From Klebsiella sp. RHBSTW-00484 (GTDB lineage Bacteria > Pseudomonadota > Gammaproteobacteria > Enterobacterales > Enterobacteriaceae): a stretch of 64,000 bases of DNA. Location of the stretch: the NCBI RefSeq assembly GCF_013705725.1, contig NZ_CP055481.1:5828001-5892000 (forward strand), given 5' to 3'. The first letter of the stretch is position 1. Each line of letters begins with the position of its first letter. A model generated the notes under the pieces. The model was not told the DNA's origin and did no database searches. It was given only the letters and a program-made list of their open reading frames with translations. The position numbers were made by a program, and so were the translations under genes. This document shows, piece by piece, positions 1 to 13,437 of this stretch.

Positions 1-299
1 CCGGTTCCGGCAGGAAAACCGACGCTATCCCCCGGCTCCAGCTTCCAGAGATAGCCGTTGATCCACACTTCAGGATAACCATCCAGCACGTAGATAAATT
101 CTTCTTCATCGCTTTCCGCATGCGGATAAGAGGTACGACGCCCGGGCAGCAAGCGCTCGTGATGAATCCCTAAGCGGTTCAGGCGCAGGCCGCGCGCCAA
201 CGGTGCGCCAATAGAGAAAAGCTCCGTACTGTCGGGATAGGTGGAATCGTCCGCACCTTCCAGTTCGCGCCAATGTCGAATGCAATCAGGTCGTTTCAT
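1..299 (-). CDS. Cupin-domain protein, partial (C-terminus outside window)
   Basis: The reverse strand reads from an ATG at 299-297 and stays open to the window edge, giving the first 99 residues of a small protein. The visible part has the cupin pattern: a strand with PHAESDEEEFIYVLDG (metal-site His/Glu region), then a WINGYLW turn and LEPGDSVGFPAGTG, which matches the second cupin box. Cupins bind a metal or small ligand; the substrate cannot be read here. It is divergent from zur with a 113-nt gap, so the two could share a regulatory region. The gene is cut by the window edge, not visibly broken. Confidence 0.75.
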   Translation of the reverse strand, partial: MKRPDCIRHWRELEGADDSTYPDSTELFSIGAPLARGLRLNRLGIHHERLLPGRRTSYPHAESDEEEFIYVLDGYPEVWINGYLWKLEPGDSVGFPAGT

Positions 300-412
300 C
301 GTTTTTTCCCGAAAATGAGATGCATCATGTATAGCACACCTGGTGAGTCTCGGTGTTTTACTGGGATCGTGATAAAGTAACAGCTTCGAATTCACGCAAC
401 CAGAGGACGCTC

Positions 413-928
413 ATGGATAAGACCACTTCGCAACAAATGTTAGCGCATGCTGAAAAGCTCTGCGCGCAGCGTGGCGTGCGCCTGACCCCGCAGCGCCTTG
501 AAGTGTTGCGTCTAATGAGCCTGCAAAAAGGGGCTATTAGCGCCTATGACCTGCTCGATCTGCTGCGCGAAAAAGAACCTCAGGCTAAACCGCCGACGGT
601 TTATCGGGCGCTGGAGTTTCTGCTGGAGCAAGGGTTCGTGCATAAGGTGGAGTCCACCAATAGCTACGTACTGTGCCATCTTTTCGATCAGCCAACCCAC
701 AGCTCGGCGATGTTTATCTGCGACCGCTGCGGCAGCGTCAAAGAAGAGTGTGCGGAAGGTGTAGAAGATATTATGCATACGCTGGCGGCAAGAATGGGTT
801 TTGCCCTGCGTCACAATGTGATTGAAGCACACGGCCTGTGCGCCGCCTGTGTGGAGGTGGAAGCGTGCAGTACGCCAGGGCACTGCCATCATGACCACAC
901 CATCCAGATCAAAAAGAAAGCCCGCTGA
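413..928 (+). CDS. zur: Zinc uptake regulator Zur (Fur family)
   Basis: This encodes a 171-residue Fur-family repressor that in E. coli represses zinc uptake genes when Zn is bound. The N-terminal winged helix spans about residues 20-80 (LTPQRLEVLRLM, then PPTVYRALEFLLEQG). The C-terminal dimer/zinc domain has CDRC (C103/C106) and CAAC (C143/C146), the structural zinc cysteines, and a His-rich tail HCHHDH. The start at 413 is preceded by AGAGGA and gives exactly the E. coli length; an upstream in-frame ATG at 353 has no such support. Convergent with yjbJ, as in E. coli. Confidence 0.96.
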   Translation: MDKTTSQQMLAHAEKLCAQRGVRLTPQRLEVLRLMSLQKGAISAYDLLDLLREKEPQAKPPTVYRALEFLLEQGFVHKVESTNSYVLCHLFDQPTHSSAMFICDRCGSVKEECAEGVEDIMHTLAARMGFALRHNVIEAHGLCAACVEVEACSTPGHCHHDHTIQIKKKAR

Positions 929-946
929 GGCGTTAGCCGCAGCGGG
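921..946 (+). terminator. Stem-loop at the zur stop codon
   Basis: CCCGCTG (921-927) pairs with CAGCGGG (940-946), and inner GGC/GCC closes a GTTA loop, giving a 10-bp stem with one mismatch. It overlaps the zur TGA. No U-tract follows, so it may be a weak terminator or 3'-end stabiliser. Confidence 0.4.
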
Positions 947-1020
947 AATCAAGGGTATCGGTACCTCCATGTACCATTCGGGCAGGCAATAACCACGGGT
1001 TAAAACACGAACGTTAGTCA

Positions 1021-1230
1021 CTACCAGCGATAATCGTTTTTAGTTTCCCAATCCTTCACTTCTTTCTCGGCCTGGTCTTTGGCGTATCCATAGCGTTCCT
1101 GAATTCTGCCAACCAGCTGGTCGCGCTTACCCTCGATGACGGTCATATCATCGTCGGTAAGTTTGCCCCATTGTTCTTTCGCTTTACCTTTCAACTGTTT
1201 CCAGTTACCGCCGATTTCATCTTTATTCAT
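1021..1230 (-). CDS. yjbJ: CsbD-family stress protein YjbJ
   Basis: This is a small hydrophilic 69-residue protein, the same length as E. coli YjbJ, beginning MNKDEIGGNWKQLKGKAKEQ and ending DWETKNDYRW. The CsbD family comprises abundant, RpoS-type general stress proteins of unknown biochemical role in the cytoplasm. Two adjacent ATGs exist (1233 and 1230); the second is preferred because GAGGAT lies at better spacing and it gives the family length. It is monocistronic, convergent with zur, with dinF upstream in the same direction across a 136-nt gap. Confidence 0.93.
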   Translation of the reverse strand: MNKDEIGGNWKQLKGKAKEQWGKLTDDDMTVIEGKRDQLVGRIQERYGYAKDQAEKEVKDWETKNDYRW

Positions 1231-1366
1231 CATGTCATCCTCATCGTTCGGTGATCGTTCGGTGAATGAACAGCCCGCTGTGTGCCGGACATGACTTAAC
1301 TATAGATGAGTATTCTGAGTAAGATTTATTATTCGGAATCTTTAACCACCATCTGAACAATGCACG

Positions 1367-2683
1367 CTATGAAAACCAGGTGCCGCGCTGCCAGTGACGC
1401 CGCCAGACAATCGCCAGTGAAGCCCCGCGCAGGGCAAGAAACACCGCCAGCGCTAACCATAGACCATGATTACCAAGAACCGGCACCATCAGCAGCGTCA
1501 GGGCGAATCCCGCCGCCGCTACCGCCATGCTGTTACGCATCTCTGCCCCGCGCGTTGCGCCGATAAACATACCATCCAACAGGTAGCACCAGACGCCAAT
1601 GACCGGCAGTATTGTCTGCCAGATGAGATAGCGGTCGGCAAGCTGCTGCAGAGAAGGGAGCGACGTTAACAAGGCGATAATCTGCTCGCCAGCAAGGCTG
1701 TAAATCAGCGCAAACGCCAGCGCTACCATGCCAGACTGACGGCAGGCCGCACGCCATACCTCAAGCAGTTGGCTGCCGTCGCGGGCACCGTAAGCCTGCC
1801 CGGAGTGTGCCTCCACGGCGTAGGCGAAACCATCCAGCGCGTAGGCGGTAAAGGTCAGCATCGTCATCAACACCGCATTGACCGCTACAACATCAGCGCC
1901 GAGCCGGGCACCGTATACCGTCATCGCCCCAAAGCATAGCTGTAGCAGCAGCGAGCGCAGCATAATGTCGCGGTTCAGCGCCAGGAGACGACGCACATCG
2001 CCGCGCCAGGCGTTTTTCAGCATCGATAGCGAAACGCCCCGTAGTACCAGCACGCGTTTCGCCATAACGAGTCCGATGAAAAAGGTGGCGTATTCTGCTG
2101 TTACGGTCGCCAGAGCTGCGCCCTGCACGTTCATATGCAGGCCCATCACCAGCCATAAATCAAGCACGATGTTGAGTACATTGCCGACAACCAGCAGGAT
2201 CACCGGTGCACGGGCATACTGCACGCCCAACAGCCAGCCCAGCAGCACTAGATTCGCCAGAGATGCCGGAGCGCTCAGCCAACGAATCTCGAGGAAACGG
2301 CGGGCCTGTTCAAGTACCGCATCACTGCCGCCGACGATGTGCAGCGCCAGATTAATTAACGGCATTCTGAATAGGACGATGGCTATCCCGGCAGCCAGTG
2401 CCAGCCCCAGCGGCTGCACCAGCGCACGCGCCAGCCGTTGCGGATCTTTCGCGCCGAATGCCTGAGCCGTCAGGCCCGTAGTACTCATGCGCAAAAACAG
2501 GAGCAGCATGAAGAGAAAGCTGGTCGCCATCGCGCCAACCGCAACGCCGCCCAGATAAACCGGACTATCAAGATGACCAATAACGGCGGTATCCACCAGC
2601 CCCAGCAAAGGAACGGTGATATTGGAGAAAATCATGGGCAGCGCTAAGCGCCACAGGGCTTTATCGGCGGCGTTAAAAAGCAT
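1367..2683 (-). CDS. dinF: MATE-family efflux protein DinF (SOS-inducible)
   Basis: A MATE-family membrane antiporter of about 438 residues with 12 predicted membrane segments. The N-terminus ALWRLALPMIFSNITVPLLG and the internal SGQAYGARDGSQLLEVWRAA are typical of DinF. In E. coli it is cotranscribed with lexA and induced by DNA damage; here lexA lies 71 nt upstream on the same strand, so the SOS boxes before lexA should control it. An in-frame ATG at 2725 would add 14 residues (MVLRCFPSSS...); neither start has a good ribosome site, and I chose the one that gives the conserved N-terminus. Confidence 0.93.
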   Translation of the reverse strand: MLFNAADKALWRLALPMIFSNITVPLLGLVDTAVIGHLDSPVYLGGVAVGAMATSFLFMLLLFLRMSTTGLTAQAFGAKDPQRLARALVQPLGLALAAGIAIVLFRMPLINLALHIVGGSDAVLEQARRFLEIRWLSAPASLANLVLLGWLLGVQYARAPVILLVVGNVLNIVLDLWLVMGLHMNVQGAALATVTAEYATFFIGLVMAKRVLVLRGVSLSMLKNAWRGDVRRLLALNRDIMLRSLLLQLCFGAMTVYGARLGADVVAVNAVLMTMLTFTAYALDGFAYAVEAHSGQAYGARDGSQLLEVWRAACRQSGMVALAFALIYSLAGEQIIALLTSLPSLQQLADRYLIWQTILPVIGVWCYLLDGMFIGATRGAEMRNSMAVAAAGFALTLLMVPVLGNHGLWLALAVFLALRGASLAIVWRRHWQRGTWFS

Positions 2684-2754
2684 GAGGAAGAGCCCAGATG
2701 AAGAAGGAAAACAGCGCAGCACCATGCATCAGATGATGCTGCGAGATGAAGAGG

Positions 2755-3363
2755 TTACTGCCAGTTGCCGTTGCGGATAACGCCGACAGCCAGACCTTCA
2801 ATAGTGAAACTTTGCTGGCGTAAATCCACCACGATCGGGGTAAATTCGCTGTTTTCAGGCAGCAATTCGACGACGTTACCCTGTTTTTTCAGACGCTTCA
2901 CGGTGACTTCATCGTCAATGCGGGCCACAACAACCTGGCCATTGCGCACATCCTGAGTTTTATGTACCGCGAGCAGGTCGCCATCCAGAATACCGATGTC
3001 TTTCATCGACATTCCGCTTACGCGCAGCAGAAAATCGGCATTCGGCTTAAACATTGCCGGATCGACCTGGTAGTGGCCTTCGATGTGCTGCTGTGCGAGC
3101 AGTGGTTCACCTGCTGCAACGCGGCCGACAAGCGGCAGGCCGCTTTCTTCTTCCGTCAGCAGACGGATACCGCGGGAGGCACCGGAAACGATCTCGATTG
3201 CGCCTTTACGCGCCAGCGCTTTCAGGTGTTCTTCCGCCGCGTTTGGGGAACGAAACCCCAAGCGCTGAGCAATCTCCGCACGCGTCGGCGGCATGCCCGT
3301 CTGGCTGATATGATCCCGAATGAGATCAAACACCTCTCGCTGCCTGGTCGTTAACGCTTTCAT
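2755..3363 (-). CDS. lexA: LexA repressor, SOS regulator and autoprotease
   Basis: This is 202 residues, identical in length to E. coli LexA. The N-terminal winged helix (about 1-70) carries [14 protein letters not shown]. The cleavage bond Ala84-Gly85 sits in VGRVAAGEP. The catalytic dyad is Ser119 (GMSM) and Lys156 (EVTVKRL). LexA binds SOS boxes and cleaves itself when RecA is active. Two SOS boxes lie directly upstream, so it is autoregulated, and dinF follows as the second gene of the operon. Confidence 0.98.
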   Translation of the reverse strand: MKALTTRQREVFDLIRDHISQTGMPPTRAEIAQRLGFRSPNAAEEHLKALARKGAIEIVSGASRGIRLLTEEESGLPLVGRVAAGEPLLAQQHIEGHYQVDPAMFKPNADFLLRVSGMSMKDIGILDGDLLAVHKTQDVRNGQVVVARIDDEVTVKRLKKQGNVVELLPENSEFTPIVVDLRQQSFTIEGLAVGVIRNGNWQ

Positions 3364-3371
3364 TCCGCCCC

Positions 3372-3408
3372 CTGGGTGTATATACAGTTATGCTGTGAGT
3401 ATATACAG
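3372..3408 (-). promoter_or_regulatory. Two LexA (SOS) boxes before lexA
   Basis: Two 16-bp CTG-N10-CAG operators lie 6 bases apart: CTGGGTGTATATACAG at 3372-3387 and CTGTGAGTATATACAG at 3393-3408. Both have the TATATA core expected of strong LexA sites. This tandem arrangement is the one found before E. coli lexA. Confidence 0.95.
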
Positions 3409-3485
3409 CTAACGGTGATTTTGGAACCACATTTCACACAAAAATCAGGAGTTTCTTTCCGTTTTGCGAGCCGTCATGGCAAGAC

Positions 3486-3854
3486 TTAGCGGTAGTTTGC
3501 CCACAACAGCGTTCCCCATGTGATCAACGCGATAATAATCGCCAACAGGACCGCCGCAGAGCCCATATCTTTCGCGCGGCCAGACAACTCATGATGTTCA
3601 GGGCCAATACGGTCAACGACCGCTTCAATCGCGCTGTTGATAATTTCAACTATCATCACTATCAGGACCGAGCCAATCAGCAAAACGCGCGTGATGGCAT
3701 CGACATCCAGCCAGCAGGCTATCGCCACGGCAATAATGGCAGCGATGCCTTCCTGACGAAATGCGGCCTCATTGATCCACGCCGCACGGAATCCTTTCCA
3801 GGAATACCCCGCTGCTTTAACGATTCGAGTTAACCCAGTGGTATTATTGGCCAT
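3486..3854 (-). CDS. dgkA: Diacylglycerol kinase DgkA
   Basis: A 122-residue inner-membrane enzyme, the same length as in E. coli, that phosphorylates diacylglycerol to phosphatidic acid and so recycles lipid left by membrane-derived oligosaccharide synthesis. Three hydrophobic helices are visible, together with the conserved INEAAFRQE and EIINSAIEAVVDRIG motifs that form the active site. The second of two adjacent ATGs (3854) is preferred, giving the N-terminus MANNTTG. It is divergent from plsB, the other phospholipid gene, with a 129-nt shared promoter region. Confidence 0.97.
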   Translation of the reverse strand: MANNTTGLTRIVKAAGYSWKGFRAAWINEAAFRQEGIAAIIAVAIACWLDVDAITRVLLIGSVLIVMIVEIINSAIEAVVDRIGPEHHELSGRAKDMGSAAVLLAIIIALITWGTLLWANYR

Positions 3855-3983
3855 CAAACAAACCTTTTTATGTAAATGACGTCAATGAGTGTACGCGTTT
3901 GCCGCGTTACAACGGAAATTTTGCGCACTTTCTGTTATTCTTGCGGCGCATTTGCATGATTAACCAGAGGCTTCACATCGTCT

Positions 3984-6407
3984 ATGTCTGGCTGGCAACG
4001 AATTTACTATAAATTACTGAATTTACCATTAAGGGCACTGGTAAAAAGCAAGTCAATTCCGGCACAACCTGCTCAGGAATTGGGCCTGGATACCTCACGT
4101 CCCATCATGTACGTCCTGCCCTACAATTCGAAGGCGGACCTGCTGACGCTTCGCGCTCAATGTCTGGAACATGAATTACCGGACCCGCTTGAGCCGCTGG
4201 AGATCGATGGTACCCTGCTTCCCCGCTACGTGTTTATTCACGGCGGGCCGCGTGTTTTCACCTACTACACGCCAAAAGAAGAATCCATCAAGCTGTTCCA
4301 TGATTACCTGGATCTGCACCGTAACCATCCCGATCTTGACGTGCAGATGGTGCCGGTTTCGGTGATGTTTGGTCGTGCGCCAGGCCGTGAAAAAGGCGAA
4401 GTAAACCCGCCGCTGCGTATGCTAAACGGCATTCAAAAATTCTTCGCCGTTTTGTGGTTGGGTCGCGACAGCTTTGTGCGTTTCTCGCCTTCGGTCTCTC
4501 TGCGCAAAATGGCAGACGAGCACGGTACCGATAAAATTATCGCCCAAAAGCTGGCCCGCGTAGCGCGTATGCACTTCGCCCGTCAGCGTCTGGCGGCGGT
4601 CGGCCCGCGCCTGCCTGCGCGCCAGGATCTGTTCAACAAGCTGCTGGCGTCAAAAGCCATTGCCCGCGCGGTCGAAGACGAAGCGCGTAGCAAGAAAATC
4701 TCCCACGAGAAGGCCCAGCAAAACGCCATCGCCTTGATGGAAGAGATCGCCGCAAACTTCTCTTATGAAATGATTCGTCTGACCGACCGCGTACTGGGTT
4801 TCACCTGGAACCGGCTGTATCAGGGCATTAACGTCCACAACGCCGAGCGCGTACGCCAGCTGGCGCATGAAGGCCACGAGATAGTCTATGTTCCATGCCA
4901 CCGCAGTCATATGGACTATCTGCTGCTCTCTTACGTCATCTATCACCAGGGTCTGGTGCCGCCGCATATCGCCGCCGGTATCAACCTGAACTTCTGGCCT
5001 GCCGGGCCGATTTTCCGTCGTGGCGGCGCGTTCTTTATTCGCCGCACCTTCAAAGGGAATAAGCTCTATTCGACAGTGTTCCGCGAATATCTCGGCGAGC
5101 TGTTCAGCCGCGGTTACTCCGTGGAGTACTTCGTTGAGGGCGGTCGTTCACGTACCGGACGCCTGCTGGACCCGAAAACCGGCACCCTGTCGATGACGAT
5201 CCAGGCGATGCTGCGCGGCGGTACCCGCCCTATCACCCTGGTGCCGATTTATATCGGCTACGAGCACGTGATGGAAGTCGGTACCTACGCCAAAGAGCTG
5301 CGCGGGGCGACGAAAGAGAAAGAGAGCCTGCCGCAGATGTTGAAAGGCCTCAGCAAACTGCGCAACCTCGGCCAGGGCTACGTCAACTTCGGCGAACCGC
5401 TGCCGTTGATGACCTATCTCAACCAGCATGTCCCTGACTGGCGCGAGGCTATCGATCCTATCGAAGCGGTCCGTCCGTCATGGTTGACGCCGACGGTGAA
5501 CAATATCGCCTCCGATCTGATGGTGCGTATCAACAATGCCGGCGCGGCAAACGCCATGAACCTGTGCTGTACCGCGCTGCTGGCCTCGCGTCAGCGTTCT
5601 CTGACCCGCGAGCAGCTCACCGAACAGCTGGAGTGCTATCTCGCCCTGCTGCGCAACGTGCCTTATTCGCCGGATGCCACAACACCTGAGACCTCCGCCA
5701 GCGAGCTTATCGACCACGCGCTACAGATGAACAAGTTCGAAGTCGAGAAAGACACCATTGGCGATATCATCATTCTGCCGCGCGAGCAGGCAGTGTTGAT
5801 GACCTATTACCGCAACAACATCGCCCATATGCTGGTGATGCCGTCGCTGTTAGCCGCCATTGTGACCCAGCATCGTCGCATTACCCGCGCCGAAATATTG
5901 CGTCATGTCGAGATGTTCTACCCGTTCCTGAAAGCTGAGCTGTTCCTGCGCTGGGAAAAAGCTGAACTGGCAGGCGTCGTCGATGCGCTGATTGCTGAGA
6001 TGCAGCGTCAGGGGCTGATCGCCCTGAGCGAAGACGAAGTGAGCGTCAATCCGTCTCACGCCCGCTCTCTGCAACTGCTGGCCGCAGGCGCGCGTGAAAC
6101 GCTGCAGCGTTATGCCATCACTTTCTGGCTGCTGAGTGCCAACCCGTCCATGAACCGCAGTTCGCTGGAGAAAGAGAGCCGCACCGTGGCTCAGCGTCTG
6201 TCCGTGCTGCACGGTATTAACGCGCCGGAGTTCTTCGATAAGGCGGTATTCAGTACTCTGGTGTTGACCCTGCGTGACGCAGGCTATATCAGCGATACCG
6301 GGGATGCCGAGCCGGAAGAGACGTTGAAGATCTACCGCATGCTGGCAGACCTGATTACTTCTGATGTGCGTCTAACGATTGAAAGCGTTACCCAGGATGA
6401 AGCGTAA
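3984..6407 (+). CDS. plsB: Glycerol-3-phosphate acyltransferase PlsB
   Basis: An 807-residue inner-membrane protein, exactly the E. coli length, catalysing the first acylation of glycerol-3-phosphate in phospholipid synthesis. The acyltransferase motifs appear in order: [12 protein letters not shown] (HX4D, about residue 303), then FFIRRTF, then [14 protein letters not shown], then [13 protein letters not shown]. The start follows the weak AGAGG at 3966. It is divergent from dgkA and convergent with ubiA, with a REP pair between. Confidence 0.98.
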   Translation: MSGWQRIYYKLLNLPLRALVKSKSIPAQPAQELGLDTSRPIMYVLPYNSKADLLTLRAQCLEHELPDPLEPLEIDGTLLPRYVFIHGGPRVFTYYTPKEESIKLFHDYLDLHRNHPDLDVQMVPVSVMFGRAPGREKGEVNPPLRMLNGIQKFFAVLWLGRDSFVRFSPSVSLRKMADEHGTDKIIAQKLARVARMHFARQRLAAVGPRLPARQDLFNKLLASKAIARAVEDEARSKKISHEKAQQNAIALMEEIAANFSYEMIRLTDRVLGFTWNRLYQGINVHNAERVRQLAHEGHEIVYVPCHRSHMDYLLLSYVIYHQGLVPPHIAAGINLNFWPAGPIFRRGGAFFIRRTFKGNKLYSTVFREYLGELFSRGYSVEYFVEGGRSRTGRLLDPKTGTLSMTIQAMLRGGTRPITLVPIYIGYEHVMEVGTYAKELRGATKEKESLPQMLKGLSKLRNLGQGYVNFGEPLPLMTYLNQHVPDWREAIDPIEAVRPSWLTPTVNNIASDLMVRINNAGAANAMNLCCTALLASRQRSLTREQLTEQLECYLALLRNVPYSPDATTPETSASELIDHALQMNKFEVEKDTIGDIIILPREQAVLMTYYRNNIAHMLVMPSLLAAIVTQHRRITRAEILRHVEMFYPFLKAELFLRWEKAELAGVVDALIAEMQRQGLIALSEDEVSVNPSHARSLQLLAAGARETLQRYAITFWLLSANPSMNRSSLEKESRTVAQRLSVLHGINAPEFFDKAVFSTLVLTLRDAGYISDTGDAEPEETLKIYRMLADLITSDVRLTIESVTQDEA

Positions 6408-6420
6408 CGTTTAAAGAAAA

Positions 6421-6509
6421 CTCCCGGCTTGCGCTACGCTTAGCCGGGCTACCAGAACAATGCGGTTTTGTAGCCCGGCTAAGGCGTTTACGCCGCAAGC
6501 CGGGTAAAC
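6421..6509. repeat. REP pair (BIME) between plsB and ubiA
   Basis: Two inverted REP units are visible: CCCGGCTTGCGCTACGCTTA ending AGCCGGGCTA at about 6423-6452, and TAGCCCGGCTAAGGCG with CGCAAGCCGGG at about 6470-6504. They lie in the 109-nt gap between two convergent genes, where REP hairpins commonly protect 3' ends or assist termination. Confidence 0.88.
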
Positions 6510-6516
6510 CACAAAA

Positions 6517-7386
6517 CTACTGCATATACCCCATCGCCAGACCGAGAAACAACACCAGTCCCACGTAGTTATTGTTTAAAAATGCCTTAAAGCAGTCATC
6601 GCGTTCACGTTTGAAAATCAGCTTCTGCTGCCAGACAAACAGCGCTGCGGCGATAAACAATGACCAGTAATACTCCCAGCCCAGACCGCTCAGCCAGCCC
6701 ACCGCCGCCATCAGCGCCAGTACAGCTACCTGTAAGATCCCGATAATTAAGCGGTCGTTGTCACCAAACAGAATCGCCGTCGACTTAATGCCGATCTTCA
6801 CGTCGTCATCGCGGTCGACCATCGCATACTGGGTGTCGTAGGCCACCGCCCACAGAATATTGGCGAGAAACATCAGCCAGCAGCTCAACGGCAGAGATTC
6901 GCTCACCGCTGAAAAGGCCATCGGAATCGACCAGCCGAACGCCGCGCCTAGTACCACCTGCGGCAGGTGGGTGTAGCGTTTCATAAACGGATAGACCCAG
7001 GCCAGCGCCAGCGCAGCGACCGACAGCAAAATGGTCATGGTGTTTAAGGTCAACACCAGCAGAAATGAGAACAGCACCAGCACAACAAACAGCGTTCGCG
7101 CCTCTTTTTCGGTGACGTCGCCGCTTGGCAGCGGGCGGCGGGCGGTGCGCTTAACGTGGCCGTCAAACTTACGATCTGCATAGTCATTCACTACGCAGCC
7201 GGCAGCGCGCATCAGCCAGACGCCCGCGACAAAAACGGCGAGGATCCACAGCGGTGGTATCCCCGGCGTTGCTACCCACAGCGCCCACAGCGTCGGCCAC
7301 AGCAGCAGCAGCGCGCCGATCGGTTTGTCAGTCCGCATCAGGCGGTGAAACGCCAACAGCTTGTTCTGCGTCAGACTCCACTCCAT
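6517..7386 (-). CDS. ubiA: 4-hydroxybenzoate octaprenyltransferase UbiA
   Basis: A 289-residue polytopic inner-membrane prenyltransferase (E. coli 290) that attaches the polyprenyl tail to 4-hydroxybenzoate in ubiquinone synthesis. Both Mg-diphosphate binding Asp motifs are present: NDYADRKFD (about 67-75) and [12 protein letters not shown] (about 190-201). It follows ubiC with a 12-nt gap, so the two form the ubiCA operon, which makes the substrate and then uses it. Confidence 0.97.
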   Translation of the reverse strand: MEWSLTQNKLLAFHRLMRTDKPIGALLLLWPTLWALWVATPGIPPLWILAVFVAGVWLMRAAGCVVNDYADRKFDGHVKRTARRPLPSGDVTEKEARTLFVVLVLFSFLLVLTLNTMTILLSVAALALAWVYPFMKRYTHLPQVVLGAAFGWSIPMAFSAVSESLPLSCWLMFLANILWAVAYDTQYAMVDRDDDVKIGIKSTAILFGDNDRLIIGILQVAVLALMAAVGWLSGLGWEYYWSLFIAAALFVWQQKLIFKRERDDCFKAFLNNNYVGLVLFLGLAMGYMQ

Positions 7387-7398
7387 TTTCTCTTCCTC

Positions 7399-7896
7399 TT
7401 AATACAACGGCGATGCAGGCAGAAACAATTCTGTCAGCAGCAGCGGTTTGCCACTCAGCCGAAGGCGGGAACGACGCCCCCAAAGCTCTGCATGACGACC
7501 GATTTCAATAAAATCACGGGTTAGCGTAGACGACGTAAACAGATAGCGGCCCAGCGGCGTCTGCCCAAGCTGTTGCAGCGCCAATTCCGGACCATTGAGC
7601 GTCGACTCCGGCACGATAGTCCGACCGGCCAGCCAGGGTTCATCATCGGCACAAAGGATAATTTCCCGCAGCCAGTAGCGCGGTTCATCCGCGAGCAGGG
7701 TCTCTTCACCCGCCAGCGCTTCGCGTCCAACAAAACCTTCGTTCACCATGATGACGCTGATTTTTTTCCCTTGTTGCTCAAAACGTTTGGTCATTGAGTC
7801 TTCAAGCAATAACCAATCGCGCAGATGCGCGTCCAGCGGGGGCTGAGTGGCAAAATAACGCAGCGCACGCAGTTGCGTCAGCGCAGGATGTGACAT
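7399..7896 (-). CDS. ubiC: Chorismate pyruvate-lyase UbiC
   Basis: A 165-residue cytosolic enzyme (E. coli 165) that converts chorismate to 4-hydroxybenzoate and pyruvate, the first step committed to ubiquinone. [15 protein letters not shown] at the start, [11 protein letters not shown], and the C-terminal [20 protein letters not shown] are conserved. The reading frame is open further upstream to 7998, but the internal ATG at 7896 gives the family length and N-terminus. First gene of ubiCA. Confidence 0.97.
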   Translation of the reverse strand: MSHPALTQLRALRYFATQPPLDAHLRDWLLLEDSMTKRFEQQGKKISVIMVNEGFVGREALAGEETLLADEPRYWLREIILCADDEPWLAGRTIVPESTLNGPELALQQLGQTPLGRYLFTSSTLTRDFIEIGRHAELWGRRSRLRLSGKPLLLTELFLPASPLY

Positions 7897-8013
7897 GCCT
7901 GATTCTCCGGAACATAACGAGAAACTATTGTATCGCAGAATGGGGCGGTGGGGGCGGGCAAACGTCAATATACGATCATCCGCGCAACAGCCATGCAACA
8001 GCGGCTATCGCGC

Positions 8014-8046
8014 GATAAAAAAAGGTGCGCCCAGGCGGACGCACCT
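8014..8046 (-). terminator. Rho-independent terminator of the malK-lamB-malM operon
   Basis: On the reverse strand AGGTGCG pairs with CGCACCT around a 10-nt loop and is followed by a run of seven T. It lies 38 nt past the malM stop, at the end of the operon. Confidence 0.85.
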
Positions 8047-8084
8047 AAAGGCTGTGCCTAAACATCAGCATTGTGGGGAGACGA

Positions 8085-9008
8085 TCACCCCTTGCCTTTT
8101 ACACTGCTGATAAAGGTGGAACGAGCAGATTTCGAGCCGAGACGTTCAGCTTCGTTCATCAATTTCAGAGCCTTGTCGATATCGCCTTTCGCGACAGCCT
8201 GCTTAATACCGTTGTTAAAGTAGGTTTCGGTGTCATCAAGCATCGGCTCGCTTTTCGCCGCCGGAGCTGGGGCAGCTACCGGTGCAGCAACAGGCGCCGC
8301 CGTATTACCGACGGTTACAGGGCCAGGGCCGGAAGAGCCAAACAGCGGGCCGACCAGCACGCTAGAGCCGCTATTGGTTTTCACTTTTAGCTTCAGCACG
8401 CCATCAGTGGTGTGCCTGGCAATCGGGTCTGGAATATCAGGTATGGCATTGCCTGCGCCTTTAGCGTAAGCCTTCGCCGGATCCATCAGCGTTGTGGTTT
8501 GCTGTAAATCTTTTTCCGTTGTAAAGACCAGCACATACAGCTTCTGCTGTCCTAATGCCGGAGTCAGGCGCATCACGCCCTCAAGCCGATCTGCGGTCAT
8601 CACGCCAGGCTGCTGATAGGTAAAATAGCTGCTGGGGAAGAACGCAGCTGGCGTCATATTCTGGTCAAGAATCAGTACGTTCGGGGCAAAAATTTGTTTT
8701 TGCTTATTCACTTCGCTAGTGAGCGTCAGGGTCAGCTCGCCAATATTCGCCGGAACGCTCCAGGCGGCAACCGGGCCAGTGATACCAGCAACATCTAAAC
8801 GTTGCCCGCCAGTGAGTAAATCAACGGACTGCGTCTTAGATTGATCAACCGGAGTCCAGACTAATTGCTGCAGGGCAACGCCAGGTATGGAGGGGGCTGA
8901 ACTGGTGTTTTGCGGGACGAAGTTGACATCGGCAAAGCTAATCCCCGGCACGCATGCCAACATCCCTGCGGATAGATACAGGGCGACGAGAGTTTTCTTC
9001 ATTTTCAT
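8085..9008 (-). CDS. malM: Maltose operon periplasmic protein MalM
   Basis: A 307-residue protein closely matching E. coli MalM (306). It has a cleavable Sec signal (MKMKKTLVALYLSAGMLA, cleavage near ISFA-DV), then conserved stretches such as VLILDQNMTPAAFFPSSYFT and the C-terminal ARSTFISSVKGKG. A Pro/Ala linker at about 220-240 separates the two halves. Its function is not established; it is periplasmic and co-expressed with the maltose system. The start at 9008 has GAGGTGAG upstream; the longer frame to 9029 lacks this. Last gene of the operon after lamB. Confidence 0.95.
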   Translation of the reverse strand: MKMKKTLVALYLSAGMLACVPGISFADVNFVPQNTSSAPSIPGVALQQLVWTPVDQSKTQSVDLLTGGQRLDVAGITGPVAAWSVPANIGELTLTLTSEVNKQKQIFAPNVLILDQNMTPAAFFPSSYFTYQQPGVMTADRLEGVMRLTPALGQQKLYVLVFTTEKDLQQTTTLMDPAKAYAKGAGNAIPDIPDPIARHTTDGVLKLKVKTNSGSSVLVGPLFGSSGPGPVTVGNTAAPVAAPVAAPAPAAKSEPMLDDTETYFNNGIKQAVAKGDIDKALKLMNEAERLGSKSARSTFISSVKGKG

Positions 9009-9075
9009 TGTTCTCACCTCGGATTGCATAGGTTTAGCGGTGGCCAGGCAATAGCGCGCTAATCCTGAATAATCA

Positions 9076-9095
9076 GGAGGGGCATAAGCCCCTCC
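9076..9095 (-). other. Intercistronic stem-loop lamB-malM
   Basis: GGAGGGGC-ATAA-GCCCCTCC is a perfect 8-bp stem with a 4-nt loop, 25 nt past the lamB stop. No U-tract follows on the - strand. It probably stabilises the abundant lamB mRNA and lowers read-through to malM. Confidence 0.6.
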
Positions 9096-9120
9096 GTGTT
9101 ACGACATATTGACTACTGAA

Positions 9121-10563
<1,443 letters not shown>

Positions 10564-10581
10564 TTTTTTTAGTTAGAAGCC

Positions 10582-13251
<2,670 letters not shown>

Positions 13252-13260
13252 TACAGTTTC

Positions 13261-13282
13261 CCTTATTTCTAAGGAAATAAGG
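13261..13282 (+). other. Stem-loop just after malE
   Basis: CCTTATTTC-TAAG-GAAATAAGG is a perfect 9-bp stem with a 4-nt loop starting 10 nt after the malE stop and followed by TTTA. This fits a partial attenuator or mRNA stabiliser that keeps malE expression far above malF. Confidence 0.6.
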
Positions 13283-13298
13283 TTTATTGAATACGTTG

Positions 13299-13423
13299 TT
13301 ACACGAAATCATTCGCGCTACATCGAGGCGGCAAGGATGCAAATCCCCAGGAGCTTACATCGGTAAGTGACTGGGGTGCGCATCCGCAGCCAACAAAGAG
13401 GTAGCGCGAAGGATAAAGTGTAA
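13299..13423. repeat. ERIC-type element between malE and malF
   Basis: A 125-bp imperfect palindrome. The ends TTACACGAAATCATTCGCGCT and AGCGCGAAGGATAAAGTGTAA are inverted, and the core CCCCAGGAGCTTAC...GTAAGTGACTGGGGTG is the ERIC signature. It lies wholly within the transcribed gap, 14 nt before the malF start. Confidence 0.88.
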
Positions 13424-13437
13424 AGAGGATGATCCCC

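Noticed and set aside
3858..3983. A small gene between dgkA and plsB
   Set aside because: The 126-nt gap has no frame with a ribosome site; it is the divergent promoter region.
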